DNA of 64,000 bases from Brachynemurus nebulosus (Eukaryota; Arthropoda; Insecta; Neuroptera; Myrmeleontidae), in contig JAPWDM010000008.1 of assembly GCA_035578155.1 (NCBI GenBank), forward strand, positions 4,485,347 through 4,549,346. Reading direction: 5' to 3'. A model generated the notes under the pieces. The model worked only from the letters and a program-made list of their open reading frames with translations, did not search any database and was not told where the DNA came from. Below are positions 19,603 to 31,469 of this stretch, one piece after another (within the stretch, counting starts at the first letter, position 1; every line of letters starts with the position of its first letter). Made by a program: the position numbers and the translations under genes.

Positions 19603-20254
19603 GTAATAATTAAAATAATAAATTATCTTTAATTTTTTTTATTCTTTTACTACACCATTTTTAAACACTCTTTTTATTTAATTTTTTAAATTTTAGCTAC
19701 CGTAGATATATATAATTTCATTTTTAAAACAAATATTCTTTTGAATTACATATGTACTATTGTTAATTCACCCAAGTTAAACATTGTTCGTTTTGTACTT
19801 TATTTTCAAAATAGGTATGTCAATTCAATTTATGTCTTGCAATTAATACGGTCCTGTCTACTGAAAAATACACAGCACATTATATTCCTCAGATCTCAAC
19901 CCGTTGCCGGCGTCAAAAAAAATGTCAAGAAACTGGCTTTATGCTGTGTCTAGTAATCTAGAGTGAATGCTGTGTATTACAAATACATTAATAAATTGAA
20001 GCAAAAAAATTGACTGATGTGAGCAAAAAAATTGACTGATGGGATTACCTTAATGGCGATCAAACCATTAATTTAATGGTTTATCTAATATTTATAAACA
20101 AGTCTCCGTGGTTACAAATTGGGCTTACTAAAATGGAGTCATGCTTCAAAATTTAATGCTTGTGGTATCTCTAGGAAACATATGTTAATATGTTCGATTA
20201 AGTGTTCAGTGATAAATGATAATATAATAGTGTTCATTGGTCTGTGGAGCCCAT
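19603..20254. other. No gene
   Basis: Intergenic AT-rich DNA before the segmental duplication. It contains a small direct repeat, GAAGCAAAAAAATTGACTGATG (19997-20018), with AGCAAAAAAATTGACTGATG repeated next to it. The ORF at 19741-19953 has no recognisable protein. Confidence 0.4.
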
Positions 20255-20284
20255 GTGGAGCCCACTAACTATAACGTAGGTTAT

Positions 20285-20397
20285 TTTCTGTTAGTGAAAG
20301 GTGTGCTCGTCACCCTAGCCGCCGTTTTAAGTATCGAGTGTAACTTCAAATTTGTGTATTGTATAAATAATTAAACTGTGTAAAAACAGAAATTAAA
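20285..20397 (+). promoter_or_regulatory. Promoter and leader of gene D
   Basis: Family blocks are in order: GTTAGTGAAAGGTGTGC, CGTCACCCTAGC, TTTTAAGTATCGAGTGTAA, ATTTGTGTATTGTATAAATA, ATTAAACTGTGTAAAAACAG. TATAAATA lies about 37 bp before the ATG. Confidence 0.55.
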
Positions 20398-23118
20398 ATG
20401 GAGAATTTCGTCAATGAATTTGGTTTTCATACAGTTTTAATTAAAGTGGCGAAAGATGAAGGGAATGAACCGGTCCATGAAACTGACCATACAAATAAAA
20501 TTAAAGTGGAGAAAGATGAAGTGATTAGACCGAGCCATGAAAATTTTCACACATTTGAAATTAAAGTGGACGATGAAGCGTTTGAAAATAATTCAGTGTT
20601 ATCATCAGAAACAAAAGTTTTTGAACCGTCAACTAAATTGGCCCAAGAAAATAATAGTTTGACAGAAAAAGAAAACTTTACAGACTTACAAGAGCAAAAT
20701 ATAAAGCTGGTAAGTATTAGATTTGGTTTAAAAATAACAGAATACAATTATGCAAATTAATCAAAATACAATATAATATTTTAGGAGTTGAGCGAATCTT
20801 TGATAGATTCGAACAGTTCATATACGGAAATCAAAATTGAAGAAGATGAAGTAGATGAAGATCATTCCAGTGTTGATCAAAAACTATATCAGTGTGACAC
20901 ATGTAATAAAACATTTACTACTTCAGGTAGTGTAAAAAAACATAAGATAATTCACAGTGGTCAAAAACCATACGAATGTAACATATGTACTAAAACATTT
21001 ACTACGTCAAGTGAATTAAAAACGCATGAAAGAACTCACAGTGGTGAAAAACCATACAAATGTAATGTGTGTTCTAAAACATTTAATCATTCGAGTGCTT
21101 TAAAAATACATGAAATAATTCATAGTGGTGAAAGGCCATACGAATGTAATATATGTTTTAAAACATTTAATAATTTAAGTAATTTAAAAAGACATGAAAG
21201 ATTTCACAGTGATGAAAGACCATACAAGTGCAATATATGTACTAAAACATTTACTAATTTAACACACTTAAAAATACATGAAAGAACTCACAGTGGTGAA
21301 AAACCATATCAGTGTAATATTTGTTCTAAAGCATTTACTGAGTCAAGTAATTTAAGAAGACATGAAAGAATACATAGTGGTGAAAAACCATACAAATGTA
21401 ATGTGTGTTCTAAAACATTTAACCAATCCAGTAGTTTAAAAAAACATGAAATAATTCATAGTGGTGAAAATCCTTATAAATGTAATGAATGTTTTAAAAC
21501 ATGTAGTAATTTAAGTAATTTTAAAAAACATATGAGAGTGCACAGTGGTGAAAAACCTTACAAACGTAATACAAGTACGAAAGCTTTTACTTATTCACGT
21601 GATTTACAGGACCTGACCTATGAAACTAACCATACAAATAAAGTGGAGAAAGATGAAGTGATTAAATCGAGCCACGAAAATTTTCACACATTTGAAATTA
21701 AAGTGGAAAAAGATGAAATGAATGAATCGGGCCATGAAATTAATAGTAAATTTGAAATTAAAATGGAAATAGATGAAATATTTGAAAATAATTCAGTGTT
21801 ATCAACAGAAACAAAAGTTTTTGAATCAATTAAATTGCCGCAGGAAAAAAGTAGTTTGACAGATAAAAAAAACCTTACAGACTTACAAGAGCAAAATATA
21901 AAACTGGTAAGTGTTAGATTTGAATTAAAAATAACAGAATAAAATTTTGCAAATTAATCAAAATATATAATTATAATATTTTAGGAGTTGAGTGAATCTT
22001 TGCCAGATCTAAACAGTTTACATACGGAAATAAAAATTGAAGAAGACGAAGTAGATGAAGATCATTCAACAGATTTAGTAAAACATAAAATTAAACGTGT
22101 TGGCAAAAAACTTTTTGAATGTGATATATGTACTAAAACATTTAACCGGTCAAGTAATTTAAAAACACATAAAAGAATTCATAGTGGTGAAAAACCTTAT
22201 GAATGTAATCAGTGTTTTAAAACATTTACTACTTCATATTATTTAAAGATACATGAAAGAATACACAGTGGTGAAAGACCATATAAATGTAATGTGTGTT
22301 CTAAAACATTTAGCCACTCCACTGCTTTAAGTGGACATTATAAAATGCAGTGTGGTGAAAAACTGGATAAATGTAATATATGTTTTAAAACATTTACTAC
22401 TTCAAGTGATTTAAAAAAACATGTAAGAATTCACAGTGGTGAAAAACCATACAAGTGTAATACATGTTCAAAAACATTTAATACTCCAAGTCATTTAAAA
22501 ATGCATGAAAGATTTCATAGTGGTGAAAAACCATACAAGTGTAACATATGTTCTAAAAAATTTACTACTTCATCTATATTGAAGACACATGAAATAATTC
22601 ATAGTGATGAAAGGCCATACAAGTGTAATGTGTGTTCTAAAACATTTAAAGGTTCAAGTAATTTAAGAAGACATGAACGAGTTCACAGTGATGAAGAACC
22701 ATACAAATGTAGTGTGTGTTCTAAAACATTTAACCATTTAACAAATTTAAAACAGCATGAAAGAGTTCACAATGGTGAAAAACCATATCAGTGTAATATT
22801 TGTTCTAAAACATTTACTCAGTCAAATAATTTAAGAAGACATGAAAGATTACATAATGGTGAAAAACCATACAAATGTAATGTGTGTACTAAAACATTTA
22901 ACCAATCCAGTAGTTTAAAAATACATGAAATAATTCATTGTGGTGAAAAAGGTTATAAATGTAATGAATGTTTTAAAACATTTGCTTATTTAAGTAATTT
23001 AAAAAGACATGAAAGAATACACAGCGGTGAAAAACCATACAAGTGTAACATATGTAAGAAAACTTTTACTTATTCACGTGATTTAAAAAAACATAGAACA
23101 ATACATACAGGAAAATAG
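20398..23118 (+). CDS. Zinc-finger gene D: fused double gene, three exons, about 20 fingers
   Basis: Exon 1 (20398-20709, 104 codons) is shortened and has one intact I-K-V-E block. Exon 2 (20785-21906, 374 codons) holds I-K-I-E-E, eight C2H2 fingers and a ruined ninth (C-to-R and C-to-S), and then runs straight into a second acidic domain with I-K-V-E and I-K-M-E, ending in the usual N-I-K-L and donor GTAAGT. Exon 3 (21985-23118, 377 codons) has I-K-I-E-E and 12 fingers; the third is C2HC (H-Y-K-M-Q-C). All junctions are phase 0 and the frame is open, giving 855 residues. A deletion or unequal exchange evidently joined the finger exon of one gene to the first exon of the next. The same fusion is in gene F, so it predates the duplication. 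The protein would carry two acidic and two finger modules. Confidence 0.85.
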
Positions 23119-23552
23119 CTTTTCATATCGTACCATGACTTCAATAAGGTCACGAATGCACTTTTGTCGTTTTGATATATTAAAGAAAATAATTTGTTAA
23201 ACTAAATTTTAAATGTTTGTAAAATCAAAACAAGACATCAAAAGTTGATGAAATTTCACTCAGAAAATCGAACTTTTCGAGTAGTTTCAAAAATAGTTAA
23301 CTAATTTCGAATTTATAAACGATAGAAGCCATATTGCTCCCAACTTTGAATACAATAAATCTCAAAAAAATACGCCAAGAATAAATCTCCAAAATAATAC
23401 TGCAGAAAAATGAAAAACCCATGAAAGACTTCACAGTGGTCAAGGCAGGCAACTACTGTACAAACAGTGAAAACGCCCTTTATCACTTTACGCTTTGTTA
23501 TTTATATGTGTATTGTATATTTATTATTTATATATTTATTTTTATATTTATA
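23119..23552 (+). other. 3' flank of gene D with finger fossil, up to the mariner
   Basis: It matches the flanks of C and F. Positions 23414-23443 read K-T-H-E-R-L-H-S-G-Q, a half finger out of frame with gene D. AATAAA-type signals occur at about 23354 and 23380. Confidence 0.65.
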
Positions 23553-24497
23553 TTAGGTTGGCAAGAAAGTTTTGTCGTTTTTCAATTAAACAAACTTTGT
23601 TCGCTCATTCCTTCGTTACGCTCTGACTGATTTGGATCATTTTGGTGTCAGTTGATAGCTAATATCATTGGTTTTCCAATTTACAGATTAGACTATTTTT
23701 TTGGGATTTGACGGTGAAAAAATTTACGTTAAATATGAACTCTGAAAAAATTCACTTACGCCATTCTATACTTTATGAGTTCCAACTTGGGCATAATGTT
23801 ACGGAAGCTCATAAAAATTTGTGTGCTGTTTTTGGGTCATCTAAGATAGACGTTCGTAGCGTCCAAAGATGGTTCTCAAAGTTTAGGTCAGGTGATATGT
23901 CTCTTCAAGCTGAACCTCGCTCCGGAAGACCTAAAAAACTTGATGACGATGTTTTGAAGACACTGTAGTGTGTAACGAACCGTTGTTGACCACTAGAGAG
24001 ATCGCAAAGAAGTTTCATACTACGCATACAACGATCGAGAACCACTTGAAAAAACTTGGCTTTGTTTATTCCGTGAATTTCGTTCAACATTGCATAATCA
24101 CAAAGGGGTTTCTCTTCCAGCATGACAACGCTAGGCCACATACGGTTTTAAGGACGACGTAGCGACTCGAGGAGCTTGGATATGAGGTTCTACTCCATCG
24201 TTCTTACTCACCTGTTCTAGCTCCATCTGATTATCATTTGTTCCTCTCCATGCAAAATTTCCTTGATGGTAAAAGTTTTCAAAATATTCATGATGTTCAA
24301 ATGGCAGTAACGAACTTCCTAAGCTCAAAGGATAAGGCTTTCTTCAAATCGGGAATAGACAAGCTTGTTGATCGATGGAGGAGGGTTGTAGAAAGCAGTG
24401 GACAATATTTCATTAATTGATGTTCATTTAAACATAAACTATAAAAAATTGAATTTTAAGTAAAAAAAAAAACGACAAAACTTTCTTGCCAACCTAA
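23553..24497 (+). mobile_element. Internally deleted mariner element
   Basis: The TIRs begin TTAGGTTGGCAAGAAAGTTT on both ends. The target TA is at 23551-23552 and 24498-24499, and the uninterrupted site is visible in the sister copy near 53745. The transposase reads from ATG 23735 with the paired helix-turn-helix region (V-Q-R-W-F-S-K-F-R-S-G-D), a stop and frameshift near 23966, then Q-H-D-N-A-R-P-H (second catalytic Asp) and A-P-S-D-Y-H-L-F (third Asp, D34D type). The stretch with the first catalytic Asp is deleted and there is a further stop at 24160. It resembles the mauritiana/cecropia mariners and cannot move itself. Confidence 0.95.
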
Positions 24498-24649
24498 TAT
24501 AATTATAATTATATAATATTTAATTAATAATAATTTATAAAATATTGGCTACATAATATAAAATTAAATTACAATATAACTGTTTGTTTTTATCTACAGG
24601 TTTGAATTTGTTTAATATTTTAAATTACCTAACAATGCTATGTTATTAG

Positions 24650-24975
24650 TCCCTTGGGACTAAAAGTGACACTTTACTCCCTACTGGCGACGCAAAGATT
24701 ACGGGAGCGTTTCTGATTTTTTAAATTAGACGCTGTATCAAGTAAAAATTTTTGTATACGTTTAATTGTCGATAGAAATATGTACTATACAAATTATGCG
24801 CGGATTACTTGATTTTTTATCACCCATTAATGGTATACGTATATTTTTACTTGATGCTAGTTCTAATTTTATCACCAGAGGCGCGAGTGAGAATGTTTGC
24901 GTTGCCAGTTATGAAGGATTAAATCATGCGTTTTAGTCCCGGAATTGAAACAAATACTTTTGCTCCCGCCTTTAA
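24650..24975. mobile_element. Imperfect inverted-repeat (fold-back) element
   Basis: The left arm has GGGACTAAAAGTGACAC, ACTGGCGACGCAAAGATT and GCTGTATCAAGTAAAAAT. The right arm on the other strand has GGGACTAAAACGCATG, ACTGGCAACGCAAACATT and GCATCAAGTAAAAATATA. The copy at 53884-54200 shows that it predates the segmental duplication. No TSD was resolved. Confidence 0.55.
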
Positions 24976-25960
24976 GCCAATCAGCTATCAGAATTTATAG
25001 AAATGCACCAATTAAAAAGTATAATTTAACTTAAATAGCGTTGCTAGGTAGTGAATCTCTACAAGGTATTACTCTATAACTACATTACAGCCAAGCGTAT
25101 TTTTAAACATATCTGTCGATTCTCTATTGATTTTTTTTTTATTTTAATATTTATTTTTATCAAACATTACCTACTTAATGCTTTAAACATATATTTTACT
25201 AACACTTCGTATTTAAAAATCTAGGCAGAAAATTGTGATAACTTGAATTGCGCGTAACAGCCTTTATTTTTAAAATAACTTCTTATAAAAATTCAGCTGA
25301 AAGTTTTTTACACAGGGAGAGATGGAAAGATTGAAACTTACCCCATTGTTATTTTATGTATGTATTTAGATTCTTTGAATTAAGAAAAATACCCTTCTTA
25401 AAATTGACATCTCACGATATTAAATGTAATATTATGTTCACTAATGGGTTAAACCAACAAAACACTACAATGGGTCCCAGGACACTGTTTTAAATCATAG
25501 AGTAAACATAAATGAGAAAAAACCACTTTTAATTTTGGAGACTGTGACTTTTGGAACTCATAATTGGAGAATGTGAGTTCTGCAATTTTATGGTTTGGAG
25601 ACTAATGTTTTTGACACCAAGGGTTGTAGTTGTTTTCAGACAAAAAAATTTACATTAAAATTTTAACTTAATGTTTTATATTTTTATTTTTTAAATTTAA
25701 CAAAAAAATTAATACAAGGTTTTGGAAAATACAATTTACTTATAAAACATTTATTATAAAACTTTTATCCAGCAAGAAAGGTTATCTTAAATTTGGAACA
25801 GTGGCAATTCTTCGGTGACGTGGCATTCCTCCTCATCTTTTTCTGGTAATTCTACTTGAGGTCCAACAATAAACAACAATAAATCACAATAAACAACAAT
25901 ACAACAGCAGGCTACAACCAGAAAACAAAGAGAACGAACATTACTATGTCTATACTAGGG

Positions 25961-26290
25961 AAACAAGCGTAACCACAAAGGATAGAAAATAAACTCCCAC
26001 TCTGTTATATATGTGCACGCGGTGTTAATCCGTTGGATGTTGTGTGTATTGGTGTCTTGCATACATAGGTATATACATAATATGTACGTGGTGGTGGTAC
26101 GTATGATGTACGTATACCACGTACATATACCGTGTTAATACGAGAGGTAACAATATGACAACAATTGAAACATACCCATTGAGTGCTGGCGAATGAATGA
26201 GGACTAAGTACTAAGTAGCCTAAGATGCACATAAATGCCCATAAGTGATTGCAGAAAAGAGATAGATGTATTCGTTCTATTTGTTCTGTG
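25961..26290 (+). repeat. Dispersed repeat shared with 60540-61690
   Basis: Blocks such as ATGCACATAAATGCCCATAA and GTGATTGCAGAAAAGAGATA, and upstream TAACCA-AGGATAGAAAAT, recur at 60540-60790 and 61613-61690. Here AGCCTAAGATGCAC is continuous, which is the empty site of the element at 60793-61612. Confidence 0.75.
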
Positions 26291-26515
26291 GCTACAACAG
26301 TCGGTTGCAAAGAATGTCACGTGACCAGATCACATGACCAAAGTAGAACTCCTCATTGGCTCTTAAGGAGAATGTGAGTTTTGCACACAAACGTTCAGTG
26401 GAGAACGTTAGTTTTGCATAAAAACCTAATTTTTTTAACATTAAATTTAAATGGGATACAGTAACTTTTAACAATTTTGAACTTTTGTATGTGGTAGATT
26501 TCAATATGGAGAACA

Positions 26516-26830
26516 ATTGAGCCTATTCGTATCGCTATTAGCCAAAGTGGCTTGCTCTTACTTTTAAGAACGTTACACTTGTTTTGAAGTGTACTCTCCT
26601 TACTTTTGAGATATTTGTATATTCCTGTCTCACTTTCCATGTTCTTGAGAGAAGGGTGAATGTATGTTACGATGTATACATACCTTCACCCTTCTCTCAA
26701 GAACATGGAAAGTGAGAGAGGAATATACAAATATCTCAAAAGTAAGGAGAGTACACTTTAAAACAAGTGTAATGTTCTTAAAAGTAAGAGCAAGACACTT
26801 TGGCTAATAGCGATACTAATAGGCCCATTA
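26516..26830. mobile_element. Fold-back element: two ~150-bp arms, 12-nt loop
   Basis: Arms 26516-26666 and 26679-26830 are near-perfect inverted copies. The left reads GCCTATTCGTATCGCTATTA and later TCCATGTTCTTGAGAGAAGG; the right gives the same on the other strand. Transcription would form a long hairpin RNA. The ends resemble a MITE, but I found no clear TSD. Confidence 0.85.
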
Positions 26831-27132
26831 TGTATAAATAACTCATTTTCTGAAAAAAGTGGAGAATGTGACTTTTGCAGTTAGACCCTTCATTTTATAT
26901 ATTTAGTTCGTTTAATTAAGAAAAATACCCTTAAAATTGACAACTCACCATATTACATGTAATCAAAGTAGATTAAAATAGGTTATATATTATAGGTAAT
27001 CAAAGTAGATTAAAACATTCACGACCAAAATAAGCTTTTTTTGGGCATTTCGGCATCTACGTCATAATACGTCACATATTTGAAATTTTAGAAAAAGACA
27101 ACATTACAGTTACTTATTATTTTATATTTATA

Positions 27133-27286
27133 CAGTGTAAGTTTATTGAGAGTTAACCATTTTTATTACAGATCCTGACTATAGCATTCGGTTGCCCACG
27201 TTGCAACTCTTATTTTAACAATTTCTCAATTAAATCAACGGTTTGGTTATATAGTAAAAATGGCAACTCTCAGAAAACTCAGACTG
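27133..27286. mobile_element. Short MITE with TA duplication
   Basis: The ends read CAGTGTAAGTTTATTGAGAG and, on the other strand, CAGTCTGAGTTTTCTGAGAG, continuing TT-A/G-CCA. TA lies on both sides (27131-27132 and 27287-27288). A related single end is at 6421. Confidence 0.75.
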
Positions 27287-27396
27287 TATATATATAATTC
27301 GCCATCTACGTCATCAAGATCTGCGCGTCGGCATAATCTACTTTGCATGTAATATAATGGTCACTAATGGGTTAAACCAACAACACACTACAATGG

Positions 27397-28559
27397 GTCC
27401 AAGTTAGAATACACAGCAAAACCACAATAATTGCCACCCTATTTTCCTGTCTTCGACAGAAAAATGATTTCATTTATATAAAAACCATTGATATAGAAGA
27501 ATATGGATGGAGACTATTTCTTAAGAGAGGGACAAGATATAGTTTAATATGATATGTTAGAATGAATATGTAGATTCTTTTGAATGCACCACAAAAAATA
27601 AAAAACAAAAGAGTAAATATACACTATAACACGTGCAAATAAGCACTAAACATCCAGTCCTACAAAAAATTAAATTTAAAATAAAATTAGTAAACGTAAT
27701 ACACCGTAAATATAATATTTGGGTAAGTACATATTGTATTGATCAATAAATGCAACCATTTCTAGCGAAAATTTGTTAATTTTTCTACATTTTTCATTTA
27801 AAAAAACAGGTTTATAATAAGCGGAAAAATACCAATTTTGACATTACAGAAAGTAAAGGAAATATCGAAAAAGGAATCATTCTACCTAAATAAGGAATTC
27901 GTTTTTTAGTTAAAATATGTGATAATAACGACAAAAATTTTAAAAATATTGTAAAAAATAAAATTATGTAAAAATTAAAATATAGGTTAGATTCACCCTT
28001 CATTTCAGTAGCGTCTTATATGTAAAATTAATGAGCATATAAAAATTTAACTTCAAGATTATGTATCTTGTTTGTATTTATTTATTTATTAATAAAATGA
28101 TAATTTAATAACTGTATAGTTTTATTTATGTTTCTGTCTACTTTTATCAAAAAGATATGTCTTATTAGTGATGGAAAATTATAAACCAAAACGTAATCTT
28201 TTTACAAAAATTGTTATAAATTGTCAATAATCGATTAATTTGAGCAATTTTTGTTTTCAGTTTATGGTAATTTATAAAATTCTTTAAGCACCGTTAAAAA
28301 ATACAATAATTTAGTAGACAATTAAGAATTCGAAAAATTAACTGATAAAATAGTCGAACAGCATTCTTAAGGAGTTGATTATTGAATTAAATAGAACAGA
28401 TATTAAAAATAATTAATTAATTGTTTATGTTTTTATATAGAAATCACAATTATAAAAAAATATACTAAATATATTGTTTTAAAAGCAATGGCAATGTTTT
28501 AATTAAATTAAAACCGTTACTGTATATTTACAAAATGACGTCATTCATAATACGCACGT
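27397..28559. other. No gene
   Basis: Very AT-rich intergenic DNA. The ORF at 27812-28003 (minus) has no recognisable protein. The left edge (27396-27470) is collinear with 54720-54790. Confidence 0.45.
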
Positions 28560-28563
28560 TTAA

Positions 28564-29553
28564 CCCAATGGCTGCCAAATAATTTTTGTTTGTAAAAGAC
28601 AGGTTTAAAAACATTGATAAAGAGAGAAAATTGTTTACATATTATCTGTGTACTTCTGGAAATATTTTATTTTAATTCTAAGATTTTTGTTTCCTTCATA
28701 AAATATAAACATTGTTATGAATGTGTTGTAAAGTCGGTATTAAACTAACATTTGGAACATGTAATAATTTTTTTAAAATTATTTCAGATGTCATTATGAT
28801 ATTCATTTTAAGTAAAATACATTCTACAAAAACTTAAGTAAAGAGAATGAAGAAACCATTATCTACCATTCTTATAATTTGACATTCCCACTTTGTGTGT
28901 ATCGCACAATATCTTACGTAGTTTTAATTTTATAAATTATAATAATATAATACTGACTTTATAAGAAGTGTACGTGCATGAATACCTGCTGCGGATCAAC
29001 CCTACTGCAATGTGGCCAGTGTGTTTTTATAGTTGACATAATTTATTGATTTTTTATAATATGTAATACATACATACATTTAGTCAAAACTTCGAAAATT
29101 TTTTTGCTAACAATAATAAACAATTTTTTTCATGTTCTTATTGTACACTGTAAATTCAATTATGTTAAAACATTCAATAAAAATTGTTAGAAGCAAATTT
29201 TATATATTTCTGTAAATATTTATATATAATATTATCCACAGTATTATTTTTTTATTATTATTTCATTTTAAAGCAAGTTGGACAACTAGAGAAGTATCAA
29301 TTTAACTTTAATTTAACATTTTTTGGGAAAAATTTTTATTAGAAAATAACCCAGTGTGGATTTTTAGTGTCCTTGTAATTTATTTTTATTATAGAATTGA
29401 GAAACAATATTTTTCAATTTAAAACATTCCAGTGCAGCTTAAAAATGTCAAAATGATTAATGACCTTAAAAATATAGTCTTGTCTTTTGTTGCAAGATAT
29501 ATTTTCCTCTTTGTTTCCTTTGGCATGTTAACATGCCAATGGCACTTAATCGG
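28564..29553. mobile_element. Possible piggyBac-like MITE
   Basis: TTAA occurs at both proposed ends (28560-28563 and 29554-29557). The ends read CCCAATGGCTGCCA and, on the other strand, CCGATTAAGTGCCA, which is only a partial match. A 16-bp perfect palindrome, GGCATGTTAACATGCC, lies near the right end. The interior is AT-rich without coding. This is a weak call. Confidence 0.35.
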
Positions 29554-29557
29554 TTAA

Positions 29558-31469
29558 TATTCATAATGTTGATCAGTATTTTGGGAAATGCTCCTTCCTT
29601 TACAATATTATATACCTCTCCTTCTTCCATGATAAAAACGAATCTCTACAGTGTGTCCCAGTTAAAGTACACGACAAAACCACAATAGCCACTTGAAAAT
29701 ATATTTATTTTGCATTATATCAATAATTATAATAAATTTATTTCTGTAAAACTGTATATTATTCAAGATTCTATTTAAATTAATTTATATTAAAATTTTA
29801 AAACGTCTTTTTTTCAAATTAAAAAATAATTATATAAATATCGATTATCAATAGTGTTTTTTAGTAATGAATAGTGACTTGAGTTCTTTTTAGTTTGCTC
29901 TCTGTAAAACTACTATAAATTTTCTATTTTTAAATACTTTCATAATAAAAAAGGAAAAAAACAACTTAAATACTTAACTGCCGAACTTTTGTACGAAAAT
30001 TTTAAAATTAATTTTTATTATTTAAATATAACTACAACATGTCTGTATTTTTCTATTATTTTAAAAGATATTTTAAATGAAAGTTAAAAATATAATATTA
30101 ATAGTATGAAATGTTTTAATACAAAATTGACATGAAAAAAAGAAAAAATGTGTATAAATAACAAATTAAAAGATAATTAAATAACAAAAAGGCAAGTGAT
30201 TGATTTTTTTTTTTTTTGGTATTATTTAAAAACTATACAAAAATTATGATAAACTTGTTGAATTTTTAAAAATTTAGTGCGAAAACATCTTTTATTTTCT
30301 CAGGTACAAAAACTATTGATGGTGTATTTTTTCTGAATCACCATTTATTTTTTTTATAAACAGCGCTGTTCACCATCCAATGTAGAGTTGTTAAATTCTT
30401 CGAATACGTTTTGACAACATGCAAAAACAAAAAAATATATTCTATAATAAAAAAATAACTGTAGGAGGAAAAAGGCTTTTTTTTATTCTTTTGCAAATTC
30501 AAAAATATAGCCTTTGTTTTTTTGCTTATGTACACAATTTTAATTATATACACTAGTTGAATTTAAAGAACTTGAATTATCGTCACCTGAATTTTATTAA
30601 AATATAATTTTATTTAAACGTACTAATATAATAATATCAGTGTTGTTATGCAAACGTTTTTGTTTTTGTTTTTTTTTTTTTTTGTTTTTTTTGCTGACTG
30701 CGCATGTTTACGTTTACGCATGTCTATGATATGCGCACTAAAGTGTTCTTCAGAGAACATAATAAAGCTTTGCTTCTTAAAAAGCGATACTGTAAAAATT
30801 TATACTATTATTTCTTTTTAATATTCCTAAATAATAAATTTGTTTTAACTATACATTATTATTTGAAAATTGTTATTAATTAGTAATTTGCTTCATTACC
30901 GACTAATATATAGAGATCAGTGCATAGTGTTCCAGTCTTAACAACATGACTTTCAAATATCATAATTCTGTAAAAAATATAGTGAAAAATAATTAGTGTT
31001 GAAGGTTTGGATTTTTTTCGGAGGGGGGGATATTTACTTATCACTTTATAACAGTCTGTACGTTCTTGAATAATCGGTAATTTCTTGTGTAACCTCCCCA
31101 TTTTTCAGAGACCAGCCTTGCATTTCGCGTTTATGAAACTCTAGTACACTAACGGGTAAGCACACTGTCAAAAATCATACTAGTGGTAGTAACTAGTAGC
31201 ACTGGTAGCACTGATGTTCTTCTGTCAGTTACTTAATAGTGTGTGTGCGTGTGAATTGGTTTAGTTGTATTTTTCATGCGACACACAAATATTTAACTAA
31301 TTATTTTAATAAATATTTATTATTATTGCATAATATATTATTTTTATCAAAAATATATTATTTTACTAATTAATAATAGTATCTTAGTAATTCATGTTAA
31401 TTTGCTGCCTCTCATTTTCCGTATTACATATGGCGGTTCAAACAGTCAATCAAAAATCGACCATGAGGT
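29558..31469. other. No gene
   Basis: AT-rich intergenic DNA with homopolymer runs (for example T15 at 30668-30682). Parts (29640-29830 and 30528-30556) are collinear with 54805-54990 and extend the segmental duplication. ORFs at 30338-30553 and 30880-31101 are not recognised. Confidence 0.45.

Larger units (their letters stand above)
20255..25491 (+). repeat. Segmental duplication, copy 1 (gene D block)
   Basis: It matches 49520-54720 in order and orientation: promoter, three-exon zinc-finger gene, 3' flank, and the intergenic inverted-repeat element to ATGGGTCCCAGG. Differences show relative timing. Copy 1 has a mariner at 23553-24497 that copy 2 lacks; copy 2 has a hAT element at 50835-51831 that copy 1 lacks. 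Weaker collinearity continues further right (27396-27470, 29640-29830, 30528-30556 against 54720-54990), with extra DNA in copy 1. Confidence 0.85.
25492..27396. repeat. Composite insertion flanked by a repeated segment
   Basis: In the sister copy, ATGGGTCCCAGG is followed at once by TAGAATACATAGCAAAACC (54710-54740). Here the two are 1.9 kb apart, and GTTAAACCAACAA-ACACTACAATGGG occurs on both sides (25448-25477 and 27370-27396). Inside lie repeated GGAGAATGTGAGTT motifs, a long hairpin (26516-26830), a TA MITE (27133-27286) and a segment shared with 60.5-61.7 kb. No gene is supported. Confidence 0.55.

Noticed and set aside
23905..24328. Minus-strand ORFs over the mariner
   Set aside because: Shadows of the plus-strand transposase.
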